Shown: positions 1 through 9,285, numbered from the stretch's first letter. The stretch: DNA of 15,373 nucleotides from Zygnema cylindricum (GCA_037447655.1 JBBHKE010002967.1:1-15373), one strand, 5' to 3'. Made by a program: numbers and translations. Notes: generated from the letters alone by a model not told the origin.

Positions 1-50
1 TCCTCTTTTTTTGACAAAACTTCTTCCTTTTTTCAAAATTGATGTTGCAG

Positions 51-3000
51 TAACTGGACTCCATGATATGGACGAATACGTCCAATCACAACTTATTCTG
101 GCTGTGAGTCTCCACTTCTTTTAAGCTTTTAAGCTATTTTGCTTTGAAGTTCTTTTGCTTTTAAGCTGTTTTTTCCAATTTCTCTTTTTCCATTCCACTT
201 GCTTGACTTTTGCTTTAACTTTCATTTCTCCTCCGGTCAATTATGTAAGATTATCTCGAAAGCGAGAAAAACAGTAAAACAAGAATCACGATGTGAATTT
301 TTGACTTACTTTTTCTGCTTGTAAAAACAATCCTTATTGATAATGGCATGAATTTGTCATGTCTCTTGTTCAAAATACATTCATTAACTGCATATACCTA
401 AACATTTTTCACGAAAAAAAAGAGGACGAAGAAAACCCTAAAAGAGGTTCATTTTGGTTTGATAAGGTATAATCAAAAATTGACTTTTGAATTATTTGGG
501 CACCGGTTTTAATGTAATGTATTTGATGATAAGGAAATAGGTTTCTTTTCTGTGTCACAAGTTATAAAGAGAAATTGACTTTTTAATAAATTGATTACAT
601 TTTTTATCGTGGTATATTTGATGTTACGGAAGCCGGTTGTGTTTAGTTGACAAAGTATAAGAGAAATTGAGTTTTTAATGAAACCGATACCGTTTTTACC
701 TTTTTTACCGGTTTTACAGTTTGTACCGTTTTTACCGGTTTTACTGGTTTTATTGTGGTATGTTTGATGATAAGGATGGTCTCGTGTTTTTGGTTTCAGG
801 CATTGACTATTGTCACCCACATATTACGGGAAGGAGGGAATTTTGTGGCGAAAGTTTTTCGGGGGAAAGATATTAGTTTGCTTTACTCTCAGGTGAAGGA
901 TTTTTTTGTTTTTGTTTTTGTTGTTGTTTTTGGTTTTATTTTTGGTTTAGTTTTTAGTTTTTTTTTTTTTTTGTTCGTTCTGTGGGAACTGAAATATGAA
1001 GCAATATGGATTGGAGAAGAAGTGAGTGCATTCTGTTGGCTTTAGTGTGATTTTAACAAATGCTGTTGACTTTTCTGAACAATCCAGGCAACTTCTAAAG
1101 AGTCTATTCTTTTCCCGAGATTCATTACTGGTCTTAGTAACATTTTTAGAGAAGTGGCACTTAATGAGCCACGTTGCCAAACATAATTTAGTGTAGTTAA
1201 TTCTAATTTATCGTTAACGCTAATAATTTCTTGAACTCCTATAGTTCGTGAACGTTAACAGTTTTGGCGGTGTATCTTCTCCTGTTTGAAGCTTCTATAA
1301 AACAAATTTGGTGAACCTTTTGTCACTATAAGAGTCATTAAATTATTAGGCTAATCTGGATTTAGTACAGAACACATTAAATTATGTTTTAGCCACGTGG
1401 CTCATTTTCAGCCACTGAACTAAAGAGTGTTGTTCAAAGAAATTTATGATTTTGGGTGAAAACACGCACACTCAAATTAGAATTATTGGTTCTAATGGGT
1501 TTTATGGGCAGTATAGTTAAATGACATTTTCTGAGATCTCGAAAATTTGACAGATCCATTCAGATGCTTCTATGGAAACAAAGAGAAAACAAAAATGGAA
1601 CAAAGAGAAAACAGAGAGAGAAACAAAGAGAGAAACAACGAGAAAACAAAGTCAAAACAAAGAAACTAAGAGAAAACAAGAGAGAAACAAAGATGAAACA
1701 AAGATGGAACAAAGATGGAACAAGGTTGGAACATAGAGAAATCATTGAGAAAATAAAAAGACAAACAAACAAAAAACAAAGAGAAAACACAGAGAATTTA
1801 AAGATTAAAAAAAATTGAGAAACAATGACAAAACATAGAGAAATAAAAAGTCCCAGCCTGGAAACAAAGAGATTTAACATAAACACATTTTTTTTTGTTT
1901 GGAATGCTCAATATTTTTGTACAGCTTAAAATGTTTTTTCCTGTGGTAACCTGCGCCAAACCGAAGAGCAGTCGAAACTCGAGCATAGGTGAGAAAAGCT
2001 TCCCTCTCCTTCCCTCTGGCCCTTTTTAGCCTTGTCTGTTTTTTTTAACTATCTTACTACCTAAAGAGTAAACGGTTACTAAAAAGTAAACAGTTACTGA
2101 AAGAACAGTTTCGGTTTTCAAGGTTTTTAGGGTTTATTATACGCGTTACTGTAATACTCATAATAATGAACCGCTGCTGACGGTTTAAATGAAATTTCAA
2201 TTGTAATTCAATTTGAACATTTGTCGTTGGGATTTCCGCAATTTAAACAATTCATTCAAGTTTAATCTCACCAATTGAACACTATATTACGACCCGTAGT
2301 CCTTTTTCAGTGCATACTGTAGGATATATCATGCAGGGATAAAAGATTATCGTAACATTGTTTAGTACTTTAGTATACCATAGACCGTAGGTAGGATCCT
2401 AGGCATAGGTAGGGTCGGTTGAAACTTTTTTCCTACTGAATTTCTCGCCATTTGTACTTTGGTGCTTTTGGTTTTCCTTATTTTGAACTTTACCCGAAAT
2501 AATTATTGAACAAGTCACTCAACAATTATTAAACTTTCATTATTATGGATATTAGAGGAGTACAGGGACATATAGCGTTTTCAATCGTGTTCGTACTATT
2601 CTAATTCCATTTCCATTTCATCTTGATAAGTGCACTTTGTTTGAAACGTGTTTGTTTTTTTTTTGCAGTGGGTCGTTTTTCGTAGTTCCATATATATGCC
2701 ATATATCCCCTATGTTTTATATCTTATATGTATGCAGTTAAAAGTAGTTTTTGAATCTTCTTTTTGCAGAGGCTTTTGTGGTATGTGAGGGATATCGACC
2801 TCCGGACGGTTTTGATCCGTCGCAGTTACAAGCTTTGTTGGGACAAGCTTCCACTACCTCTCCTGATTTCGGTAAAAGCTTTTCTTTTCTCTCTTTCAAA
2901 TTTAAATCGGAAATGTGAATTGGAAATTTGATAAGCAATGGCCTTATTCCGCTCATTTATTGGTCACAGGAAGGAAAATTTGCAAGGTTTTTGGGAAATC

Positions 3001-3878
3001 AAGCATTTTCTCTTTTGATTCTTTGAAGGGCATTTATCTGATTTATGATCATGGAATTGGAGAGAATCACTATTTGAAAATTGTTGTTAGGGAAAGTATA
3101 GGAGACCTGAAACTCATTTAAAAAGGCAGGAAGAGGTACACTGTTTACCGCTACTAGTGTTAATAAGACTACTTCGGTTGCGACTTATTTCAACTAAAAA
3201 GCAGTGTTAATACCACTATTTAAGGGAGAGGACTTCAATCCGCCATGGTCTTTCTACACTAAATTAGTATAATACTCTAATTTTGCATTTACACTAATAA
3301 AATCCTTACCACTAATAGCGATGGGCATTGTAGTTTTATAACTATGTGTTTTCCTTACTCAGTACACTCCACACTTTTTCGTGTTCACGGGAGAGAAACA
3401 TGTTTGTATAACCAAATCCTGAATGTTGAATATACGCTTTACCTTATGAATTTTGTTTCTATGAACCAAAACCCTCCCCTCCCTCAAATATATTTACGTC
3501 TTTATTTATTTACTTATCTACAATTTTCTTCTTAAACATGTACCGATGATTTTGACTTCGACTTAACGTTGACTGTTGGCTGCTGACTTGACTTTGACTT
3601 TGACTTTGACTTTGTGCTATTTGACTGGTGCAGATTTTTGCAGTGCGCGGTTTGATGGCCCACACCGAGTTCTCATACCATTTTTAGCATGCGGCGACTT
3701 GAGTGGATACGACGCAGATCGGTCGTATCCTTTACAACGGAACAGCAAAGAAACGGAGAACAACAACGGAGAGGAACATGGAGAGACGTACCGGTCCTTA
3801 GCGCCGGTACAGCCACCTATAGCTCCACCGTATAAGACAGCTTTGGCTCTTGAGAAGCAAGGCATGCGGAAACAATGA
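51..3878 (+). CDS. TRM7: TRM7/FTSJ1-type tRNA 2'-O-methyltransferase, 3' part, five exons
   Basis: Exons 51-103, 800-892, 1925-1988, 2770-2871 and 3634-3878 splice in frame across GT-AG introns and give about 185 C-terminal residues ending at TGA 3876-3878; the 5' part lies left of the window. Family knowledge: TRM7/FTSJ1 uses SAM to 2'-O-methylate anticodon-loop positions 32 and 34 of cytoplasmic tRNAs, with Trm732/THADA and Trm734/WDR6 as partners. Seen motifs, in order: [10 protein letters not shown] (exon 1), [11 protein letters not shown] (exon 2, with the catalytic Lys), [13 protein letters not shown] then [14 protein letters not shown] (exons 3-4), and [17 protein letters not shown] plus SYPL (exon 5), then [11 protein letters not shown] near the end, a known FTSJ1 C-terminal pattern. 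The catalytic Glu codon (SSI-E-AF) is split by intron 3. The SAM-binding N-terminal half and first catalytic Lys/Asp are not in the window. The bacterial-like RlmE/FtsJ and Spb1 branches are less likely because of the C-terminal motif. The reading frame is intact in all visible exons. Confidence 0.93.
104..799 (+). repeat. Intron 1 of TRM7, with a degenerate 95-bp tandem repeat
   Basis: The intron starts GTGAGT and ends TTTCAG. From about 461 to 799 it contains three to four degenerate copies of a unit of about 93-95 bp. Anchors are TTTGATG (522, 617, 763) followed by ATAAGGA or TTACGGA, and GAGAAATTGA (569, 661) followed by TTTTTAAT. Copy 2 is lengthened by short TTTTTACCGG repeats (about 690-745). 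The true 3' splice site lies at the end of the last copy; earlier copies carry decayed equivalents ending CACAAG and GACAAAG. 104-460 is AT-rich with nothing recognisable. Confidence 0.6.
1043..1274 (+). mobile_element. MITE copy in TRM7 intron 2, subfamily 2
   Basis: The segment 1147-1274 matches 14500-14595 along its length: AAGTGGC, GAGCCAC, AACATAATTTA, GTTAATT, TAACG and TAATAATT follow in the same order, and both end GGCGGTGTA / GACGGTGTA. The right terminus with its TA at 1273-1274 is clear. The left end is not certain; TA at 1043-1044 is the best guess because the match to the 14411 copy fades there. No coding capacity. Confidence 0.6.
1298..1513 (-). mobile_element. MITE copy in TRM7 intron 2, inverted relative to its neighbour
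   Basis: Read on the minus strand from 1513, this begins TACTGCCCATAAAACCC, close to the TACACTGCTCATCGC terminus of the 14411 copy, and continues with GTGGCTGAAAATGAGCCAC, AACATAATTTAATGTG and GCCTAATAATTT, the same order as the 1043-1274 element. The two copies therefore point at each other in intron 2. The end near 1298 is degenerate and no clean terminal repeat remains there. Confidence 0.55.
1571..1875 (+). repeat. A/G-rich degenerate repeat in TRM7 intron 2
   Basis: Around 300 bp built from variants of AACAAAGAGAA (about 10-11 bp), for example AACAAAGATGG repeated near 1700. It causes long Lys/Glu/Arg-rich frames on + and Phe/Leu-rich frames on minus that are not genes. It lies within the intron bounded by the donor at 893 and the acceptor at 1924, just before exon 3. 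Confidence 0.8.
1989..2769 (+). other. Intron 3 of TRM7
   Basis: The intron begins GTGAGA and ends TTTTTGCAG. It is AT-rich. It holds a short imperfect repeat, AGTAAACGGTTACT / AGTAAACAGTTACT near 2068-2099, and a TAGGTAGG cluster near 2389-2416. Nothing else was recognised. It interrupts the codon for the catalytic glutamate (G at 1988, AG at 2770-2771). Confidence 0.7.
3137..3332 (-). mobile_element. TA-flanked MITE in TRM7 intron 4, subfamily 1
   Basis: Imperfect terminal inverted repeats: left TACACTGTTTACCGCTACTA, right (reverse complement) TACAATGCCCATCGCTATTA. TA dinucleotides lie at both ends (3137-3138, 3331-3332), as expected of Tc1/mariner-type target duplication. Its reverse complement aligns through the interior with the 8779-8984 element (TTATTAGTGTAAATGCAAAA against GTATTAGTGTTTATGCGAAA, then CTAATTTAGTG against CCAATTTAGTG and GAAGTCCTCTCCCTTAAATA against TAGTCTACGTCCTTAAATAA). 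About 196 bp, non-coding. Confidence 0.8.
3584..3616 (+). repeat. TTGACT hexamer array at the last TRM7 acceptor
   Basis: Four to five TTGACT units run up to 18 bp before the AG acceptor at 3632-3633 (exon starts 3634). The run takes the place of a normal polypyrimidine tract and may contain the branch point, as TGAC recurs. Further loose GACTT copies extend upstream to about 3550. Confidence 0.75.
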
Positions 3879-3885
3879 AGTGTTT

Positions 3886-3915
3886 AATAAATTGTAAACA
3901 TCTTCTTTTAATAAA
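3886..3915 (+). terminator. Candidate poly(A) signals of TRM7
   Basis: Two AATAAA hexamers, at 3886-3891 and 3910-3915, begin 8 and 32 bp after the TGA stop at 3876-3878. The spacing suggests a very short 3' UTR. The cleavage site cannot be placed from sequence alone. Confidence 0.65.
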
Positions 3916-5258
3916 TTTCAATTGTTTTCTCTTTTGATAAATGCCATTTGGCATTTCTTCTGAGTAACTTTGGCCTTCATTTTGTTTTATCGATGTTGTT
4001 CAATGTCATGATGGCAGTGGTGGTGGTGATGATTTTGTTATTGGACCATTTGTCTTACAGAAGGAAGATTGGAAGGAATCGGACAATTTTTTTAATTCGT
4101 TATTAAGAAAAAATACCGAGTGTCCATCATTTTCCAAAATATTCTGATACTAATGGCAGTTCACTTGCAGAAGAACCATTCGAAAAAGCATTGATTTTAC
4201 ATATGTGAAGCGCGCGAAAAAATTGAAAAGCTCAGTATACTACACCTTTATTTTACTCTCGTTAACATCGTCAAGATTTCGCTCGATTTTTGACCGAATC
4301 TAAAGGAAAGACGTGATTGTGTAGCCTTCTTAAATCCAATCAGATAGGAGAGTTGAGTTGCAATTAATTTTGATTGGACCGAGAAAATTTAATGAATGCA
4401 TAATGGAGCTCTGGGGGCCAAGGGGCGGACAAAAAACATCTCTGTTTTGACTGATTTTTAAATGCAAGGATGTTAAGTGGGGACCCTCCCAAAGAGGCAG
4501 GAGTATAGAATAGCGGTTTTTATTCGTATTTTATTCGTCACAATTACTCGTTCAACTTTGACCGACCAGAATTTGACATTGTGCCGGGCTAAATTGTGAC
4601 GTCAGAAATCGTGGCCGCTAAAAATTTTGGCGCCAGACATGGGCACCGCCGGATATCGCAGTCACGCCACCAAAATATTGGTCCGAGTTTAACACAAGTA
4701 TAATCGGCGCTCACCTGGAATCAGAGGTCGCAAACGGTCAACCGAAACCGTGACCGACCGTTAACCGACCGCCTGCGTCGGATCCGGAACGCATTCGGTA
4801 CAAATTTGGGGGGTCTGGCGGATTCGGGCGGTTGATTCACAGAAAAAAAAAAAATCGGTTATGGTCGGGTAAGCAAAAAATGAAAAAAAACGAAAATTTT
4901 GTACTGTCCAGACAATCCATCATTATTGTACTTTGTACTCTTGTTATCGTGGAGATGTACCACTAATTTTGTACTTATTCGGGTACGGGCGAGTACGGGT
5001 AGTCGCGAGAAATCGAGTTTCGGTTAACTTTTATTTTCCTAAACGCGTTTCGGTTAACGGTTAACAATTTTGAAGCGTGGCATAACCCGGTCGGGCGTCG
5101 GGTAAGATTTTGAAAAAAAAAAGACGGTCGGTTTCGGTTTTCTAAATTTTTTTTCTTTTGCGACCACTGCCTGGAATCGCAAATGGTCAAAAGTGAAACA
5201 GCATCACAAATTTCCGGCGGACGCGAAATGGAAATTGTTCTGGGGGCTTTGCGTCTCC
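3916..5258. other. Intergenic region between TRM7 and the RWP-RK gene
   Basis: No gene was recognised. From about 4540 the composition becomes richer in G+C and CpG. A perfect CRE-like palindrome TGACGTCA lies at 4597-4604. A sequence starting CCTGGAATC and ending in CAAACGGTCAA (4714-4741) recurs as a shorter version at 5170-5193 (CCTGGAATCGCAAATGGTCA), and CGGTTAAC / GTTAACCG motifs occur at 4758, 5020 and 5050. This could be an old repeat or promoter material of the downstream gene; no terminal repeats or coding frame support a named element. Confidence 0.45.
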
Positions 5259-5351
5259 CGATATTTTAAAACGCGACTCAGTGCGATATTTTGAAACTCG
5301 ATTCAGTACGATATTTGGAGACGCCATTCAGTGCGATATTTAGAGGCGCGG
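5259..5351 (+). repeat. 25-bp tandem array upstream of the RWP-RK start
   Basis: Three full units (5259-5283, 5284-5308, 5309-5333) and a partial fourth (5334-5351) start CGATATTT and end CAGTG or CAGTA, with varying middle bases. The array lies 91 bp before the proposed ATG at 5442, in a position where a regulatory array would be expected, but no known site was recognised in the unit. Confidence 0.85.
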
Positions 5352-5416
5352 TTTCGCGCCATCTCAAACCCTGGCGGAGTGCCATCGTACGCTTAAGTTC
5401 GAGTTCGCACCTCTGA

Positions 5417-5422
5417 CACGTG
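5417..5422 (+). promoter_or_regulatory. CACGTG palindrome (G-box/E-box) just before the RWP-RK ATG
   Basis: A CACGTG core lies 20 bp before the ATG at 5442. It is the binding core of bHLH and bZIP factors in many eukaryotes. A single hexamer can occur by chance, and it might lie in the 5' UTR or an upstream exon. Confidence 0.3.
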
Positions 5423-5441
5423 TAGGAGATGCTCTTGGCCA

Positions 5442-8012
5442 ATGGCGAAGAAGTGGAGCACGCGCGACGAACTGTCCTTCGATGTCGTTGCTGAGACTTT
5501 TAAGTTGCCTATTGTGGAAGCTTCCGCGAAGCTTGGTACGGAGAGAGATTCTGAAGGGCAAATTAGGGTTGGAGATGAGAGTTTTTAGGGTTTTTGAGAA
5601 GTGTTTGTATCTGAAGTCTAATGTCTGTTCAGGGCTTGATTTTTCTATTTAACGGTTTTCCAGGAATTTTGACGATTTACTTGGGTATCTTTGTCTTTAT
5701 AAAACTTTTTCCAGTATTTTAGGTTTACTTTTTCAAGGTCAGGGTTGTTAGGTCTTATGTACCTTGGCACGTATACACATGTCCATAGATATGCGCTTGG
5801 AGAAATACAGTCATTTTTTACATCCATTCGTGTATAATTAAATGAATTTAAATTGTATATGCAAACATGATTTATACCATGCAAAATCCTTATATAATTG
5901 TTATTTATCTCTTTCAATTTGACATGATCGATATCTAAAAACGTTTGTGGTACTTTGTGACATATCACGCTTTCTATTTTTTCTGCTGTGTTGTGACACA
6001 TGTCACATATGTATTTTTCCTTTTTTCCCAGGAATCTGCAGTGCCACTTTGAAGCGAATATGCAAAGAGCACGGGATTCCCCGATGGCCTTTCCGAAAGG
6101 TATTTGTCTCTTGTTGCTCCTTTTTCTTTTTCGCTTTCTCTGTATTTTTCTTTTTCTTTTTGTTTTTTTTTTTTTTTTTTTCTTTTTCATTTCCTTGTCC
6201 ATTTTTCTTTTTCTCTTTCTTCTCCTTTATCTTTTTCTTTTCCTTTCCCTTTTCCTTTTTCTTTTCAGTCTTTAGAAATCGTTAGATTTTTTTTGGAAAA
6301 AGTAATCATATTTAAGGGAAGGTGAATTGGACTTATGTTGCAATAGGTTCTTAGTTTTGGAAAGGGTTTGACATGACAGGTGTCGGCTGGAAAATCCATA
6401 GAAGACATAAAAAGAGAGGCGGCTGAAATGTTGTCGAAGGGGAGGGTGTCTGCCTCCGGTTTTTCTGTTTCTGGAATTGGGTATGGATCTTTCTTTTTAT
6501 TTCTCTGTCCCTCACACTCTCTCGTTCTCCCTCTCTCGCTTCTATCTCCCTGCCTCTCTTCCTCTCCTTCACTCTCTCTCTCCATCACTCCCTCTCTCCC
6601 TGTCTCTCTCTCTCCCTCTTTCGCCCTCTCCCTTCCTCTCCTATCTCACTCGCCATGGTTCTAGTTGTTGTAAACGCATCACGTTCTTCCTCTCCGACTT
6701 TTTGCCCTTGTCATTTTGTGAGGAAGCTTAGCGATTTCTTTTTCTCGTTCAATTGTTTTTTTGCCACAAATGTGTATCAACATTTTTCGTTTCAGTAAAA
6801 TGTAGGTCTTTTTCAGACCTTTAAACTGTCAAGTATAAAGGGAGGCTTTTCAAATTAATTTAATTAAGAAAAACAAAAAGGTTTTCAAGTTATGAAATCT
6901 AGATTCTGAGCGTGAGTCTGTAGTTGGATACTTGTATTGAATACTTCATTTTATTCTATCCACTACTAAAATTGTGAATCACTGCTGTTTAGAATTTGAG
7001 GTCGATGGCGTCAGAACTGTTGTAGCATCGATTGTGTTACATTTTCTTCATTCTGTTTCATTGAATGTAGCATTGTATGAAGTGTGTTTGTTTCAGTTTG
7101 TCGATGTTCTTTTTCTTAACTTGGTGTGGTGCTTCGGGTTGCCCTCTTGGACGGATGTTTCAATTTTTTGTCTAAAAACTCGTGTGTACCACAATATTTA
7201 CAACCAACGGGAAAGATTGGGACTAACTGGTTGTTGTAGAAATGAGCAATTCTTTCACACAGATCGTTAACTAAAGGATTGCTTACCTCTAATTTTTCCC
7301 AAATAACCTTCTCAAAGATATGAGAATGATAATAGAAACTAAAAAGAAACTTGGGACACTTGGGAAATGCAGAAATGAAGCTCTCGGTGATGGGACTCCT
7401 GGAACTGGACCAAAAAGAATCATTGTTAAATTGAAAGGTCAAGGGAAAACACAAGGGAGTTTGGGAACCAATCCCCAAGCGACACGTGGCGGTCTCCCGG
7501 CGCAAGCGTTTTCTATGTTTTCTCCTCATCCCAACCATCCCCCCGAAAGCCCATATCCCTACCCACTTCCTTTACCAAATTCAAAGAGAATTGCTTTAGA
7601 TCAAAGAAAAGGGCTCAAATCTTATTTAAATGCGTTTAATTTCGGTTTCCCAAGTGAAGGATTGGGAAGAGAAAATCATCGTTGGTGGGGGAAAAAAGAG
7701 AGCGAGAGGGCACCGGAGGAAAGAGAGAGGGGAGGACGTAAGGAAGAAGAGAAGGTGAGAGGGGAAAGTGATGATATTGACGAGAAACGTGAGAGAGACG
7801 GTGGGGAGGTGGAGGTGGAGGAGGAGGAGAGACCATCGGAGGTTCTAAGGTCGAAAAGAAAGAGGAGTGCAGAGGAAGGGAGAGAAGGGTTACAATCAGC
7901 TTTGGCGAGAGGTTATGGAACTAATTCTTTAGAAAAACAAGATTTTGAGGTTTTAAACTTTGTTTTCGGTCCATTTTTACCAAACCAATGGAATACAACT
8001 CTCAAAGTTTGA
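5442..8012 (+). CDS. RWP-RK domain transcription factor, four exons, about 300 aa
   Basis: Exons 5442-5535, 6032-6099, 6380-6480 and 7373-8012 add to 903 nt, in frame, ending TGA. Residues about 9-60 form an RWP-RK domain: LSFDVVAETFKLPIVEASAK, then LGICSATLKRICKEHGI and the signature RWPFRK at residues 49-54, followed by SAGKSIEDIKREA. In the family this is a nuclear DNA-binding domain (NLP/RKD regulators of nitrogen response or gamete fate). After a Gly-rich link and a Pro-rich stretch (SPHPNHPPESPYPYPLPLP), residues 195-259 are highly charged, with a KRKR nuclear-signal-like cluster at 249-252. No PB1 domain, so it is not a full NLP. The ATG has a good context (CCAATGG) and is the first in the open segment after TAA 5394. 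Exons 1-3 are secure; the donor at 6481 and the acceptor TGCAG at 7372 are chosen by phase and are less sure. A more 5' exon is possible. Confidence 0.8.
5536..6031 (+). other. Intron 1 of the RWP-RK gene
   Basis: The intron starts GTACGG after codon 31 plus one base and ends TTTTTTCCCAG. It interrupts the domain between KL and GICS. It is AT-rich, with GTTTTTAGGGTTTTTGAG near its start and no repeat or small RNA that I recognise. Confidence 0.75.
6113..6267 (+). repeat. T/C tract in RWP-RK intron 2
   Basis: About 155 bp almost free of purines on the + strand (TTTTTC, CTTTTTCTT and T16-like runs), beginning 13 bp after the 5' splice site at 6100 and ending about 110 bp before the acceptor at 6379. 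A normal tract would sit next to the acceptor; here it hugs the donor. Confidence 0.85.
6497..6655 (+). repeat. C/T tract in RWP-RK intron 3
   Basis: About 160 bp of CTCTCTCCCT-type sequence on the + strand, beginning about 16 bp after the proposed donor at 6481. It repeats the arrangement of the preceding intron. The rest of the intron (6656-7372) is AT-rich; the frames in it on both strands show no known domain. Confidence 0.8.
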
Positions 8013-8185
8013 TTTTGTTTCCTGTGTTATAATTAAAAGGGATGTTGGTCTTTAACTTTTGGTTTGTTTGACCGTTCGGAGTAAACAAGTGCTAGTGGTA
8101 TCAGGGTCTTTTGACCAACACTAAAAAGGGAAAAAGAAAACGTCTCCCTCGGGCCAAACATGTGAATAGGACCAAATGTTTTTCC

Positions 8186-8191
<6 letters not shown>
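8013..8191 (+). other. Region just after the RWP-RK stop
   Basis: No canonical AATAAA was found; ATAATTAAAAGG at 8030-8041 is the nearest A/T-rich candidate for a 3' end signal. Nothing else is evident before the microsatellite. Confidence 0.35.

Positions 8192-8245
<54 letters not shown>
8192..8245 (+). repeat. (CT)27 microsatellite
   Basis: A perfect dinucleotide run of 54 bp, CT on the + strand. It generates alternating Arg-Glu frames on the minus strand that are not coding. It follows the strand bias of the other pyrimidine tracts in the window. Confidence 0.97.
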
Positions 8246-8246
<1 letters not shown>

Positions 8247-8778
8247 ATACAAAAGTTGTAAGACTATAAAGAAAGCACAATGGTAAACCACCTGAGTACA
8301 TGGGAACAAAAGATAAGGAAAAAAACGGAACCAAAAATCCGAGCGTGGGTGGACGCAAACAATAGGAAAAACAAGTCAAAAAAAAGACAATTGTAGTGAG
8401 TATAGTAACTTTCCTACGGATTAAGAAGAGCAGTTAGTTTTTTGACTTACCAGAGTATATGCATCTTCTACAAACTATAGATTAGTTTCTATGATAGATG
8501 TTCTTTTAGTAATTCTTGAGTTGAATAACAACTTTACATATGAAGGTTTTGTCTAGAATTCCGTACTCGAATGAAATTAGCAATTTGAATGGGAGTGTTA
8601 AAAGCAAGGTTCATTTATGCATTGAGACATGTCTATTAACAAGAATCGAGGAATTTGAATTCACATAAGGTCGACCTATTATTGTGTCTAAACAATCAAT
8701 TCGTTGGGCGTTTAGATTTGCCCAGTTTGGCACTAATATTGTGGAAAAAAATCGAAAATGAAAAGGAACATTGAGAGC
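8246..8778. other. AT-rich stretch without a recognised feature
   Basis: Neither strand shows a domain or a convincing exon, and no repeat was detected between the microsatellite and the next MITE. Confidence 0.5.
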
Positions 8779-8984
8779 TACACCGTTCAACGCTATTAGC
8801 GTTAAAGATGTATTAGTGTTTATGCGAAATTAGAATTGATAATACCAATTTAGTGGAAGAAGACTTGGCACATTGTAGTCTACGTCCTTAAATAATGTTG
8901 TTAACACTCTTTTGTGACTTCTGGCAAAAAAAAAAAGTCGAGACGGAATTAATGTTATTAACAGTAATAATGATATGCCGTGTA
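8779..8984 (+). mobile_element. TA-flanked MITE, subfamily 1
   Basis: Left end TACACCGTTCAACGCTATTA and right end, reverse complement, TACACGGCATATCATTATTA form imperfect terminal inverted repeats bounded by TA (8779-8780, 8983-8984). The interior matches the reverse complement of the 3137-3332 element over most of its length. About 206 bp, no coding capacity. Confidence 0.8.
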
Positions 8985-9285
8985 GTTTGACAAAAACCCA
9001 TAGAAGTTGATGATGTGCACAAAAGTTCAAAGCAACACTATTCTTTCAACTTTTCATACGCAATAACTTGATCGAATTTGAAAAAACTATTTTGTTGTAA
9101 AAAATACATCACTTTCTCATATTTGGTAATATAAACAATTCTTCATTTTCAAGCATGAGAAAAAAAACTTTTGAGAGGGTCGCATATATTTATCATGTTG
9201 TATCACAATGATCAGAAGACCCTTTACCCAACCAGCCTTATCTACCTGCATACTCCAAAACTCCCTCCCCTTGGTTGTGGTGACA

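Noticed and set aside
1560-1886. Leu/Phe-rich 108-codon minus frame that looks like a membrane protein
   Set aside because: It is the complement of the AACAAAGAGAA repeat inside TRM7 intron 2.
4012-4075. Possible short coding exon with GTGGTGGTG repeats
   Set aside because: A small trinucleotide run with no supporting splice sites or domain; it lies just after the TRM7 poly(A) signals.
5645-6202. A 185-codon minus-strand frame with a Lys/Arg-rich start
   Set aside because: Its start is the complement of the T/C tract and it runs antisense through RWP-RK intron 1 and exon 2, which has a clear domain on +. No known domain was seen. Stranded RNA data could reopen it.
7116-7538. 140-codon minus-strand frame over RWP-RK intron 3 and exon 4
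   Set aside because: It overlaps the exon assigned by phase on the + strand and shows no recognised motif.
8101-8379. Arg-Glu repeat protein on the minus strand
   Set aside because: It is simply the translation of the (CT)27 microsatellite.
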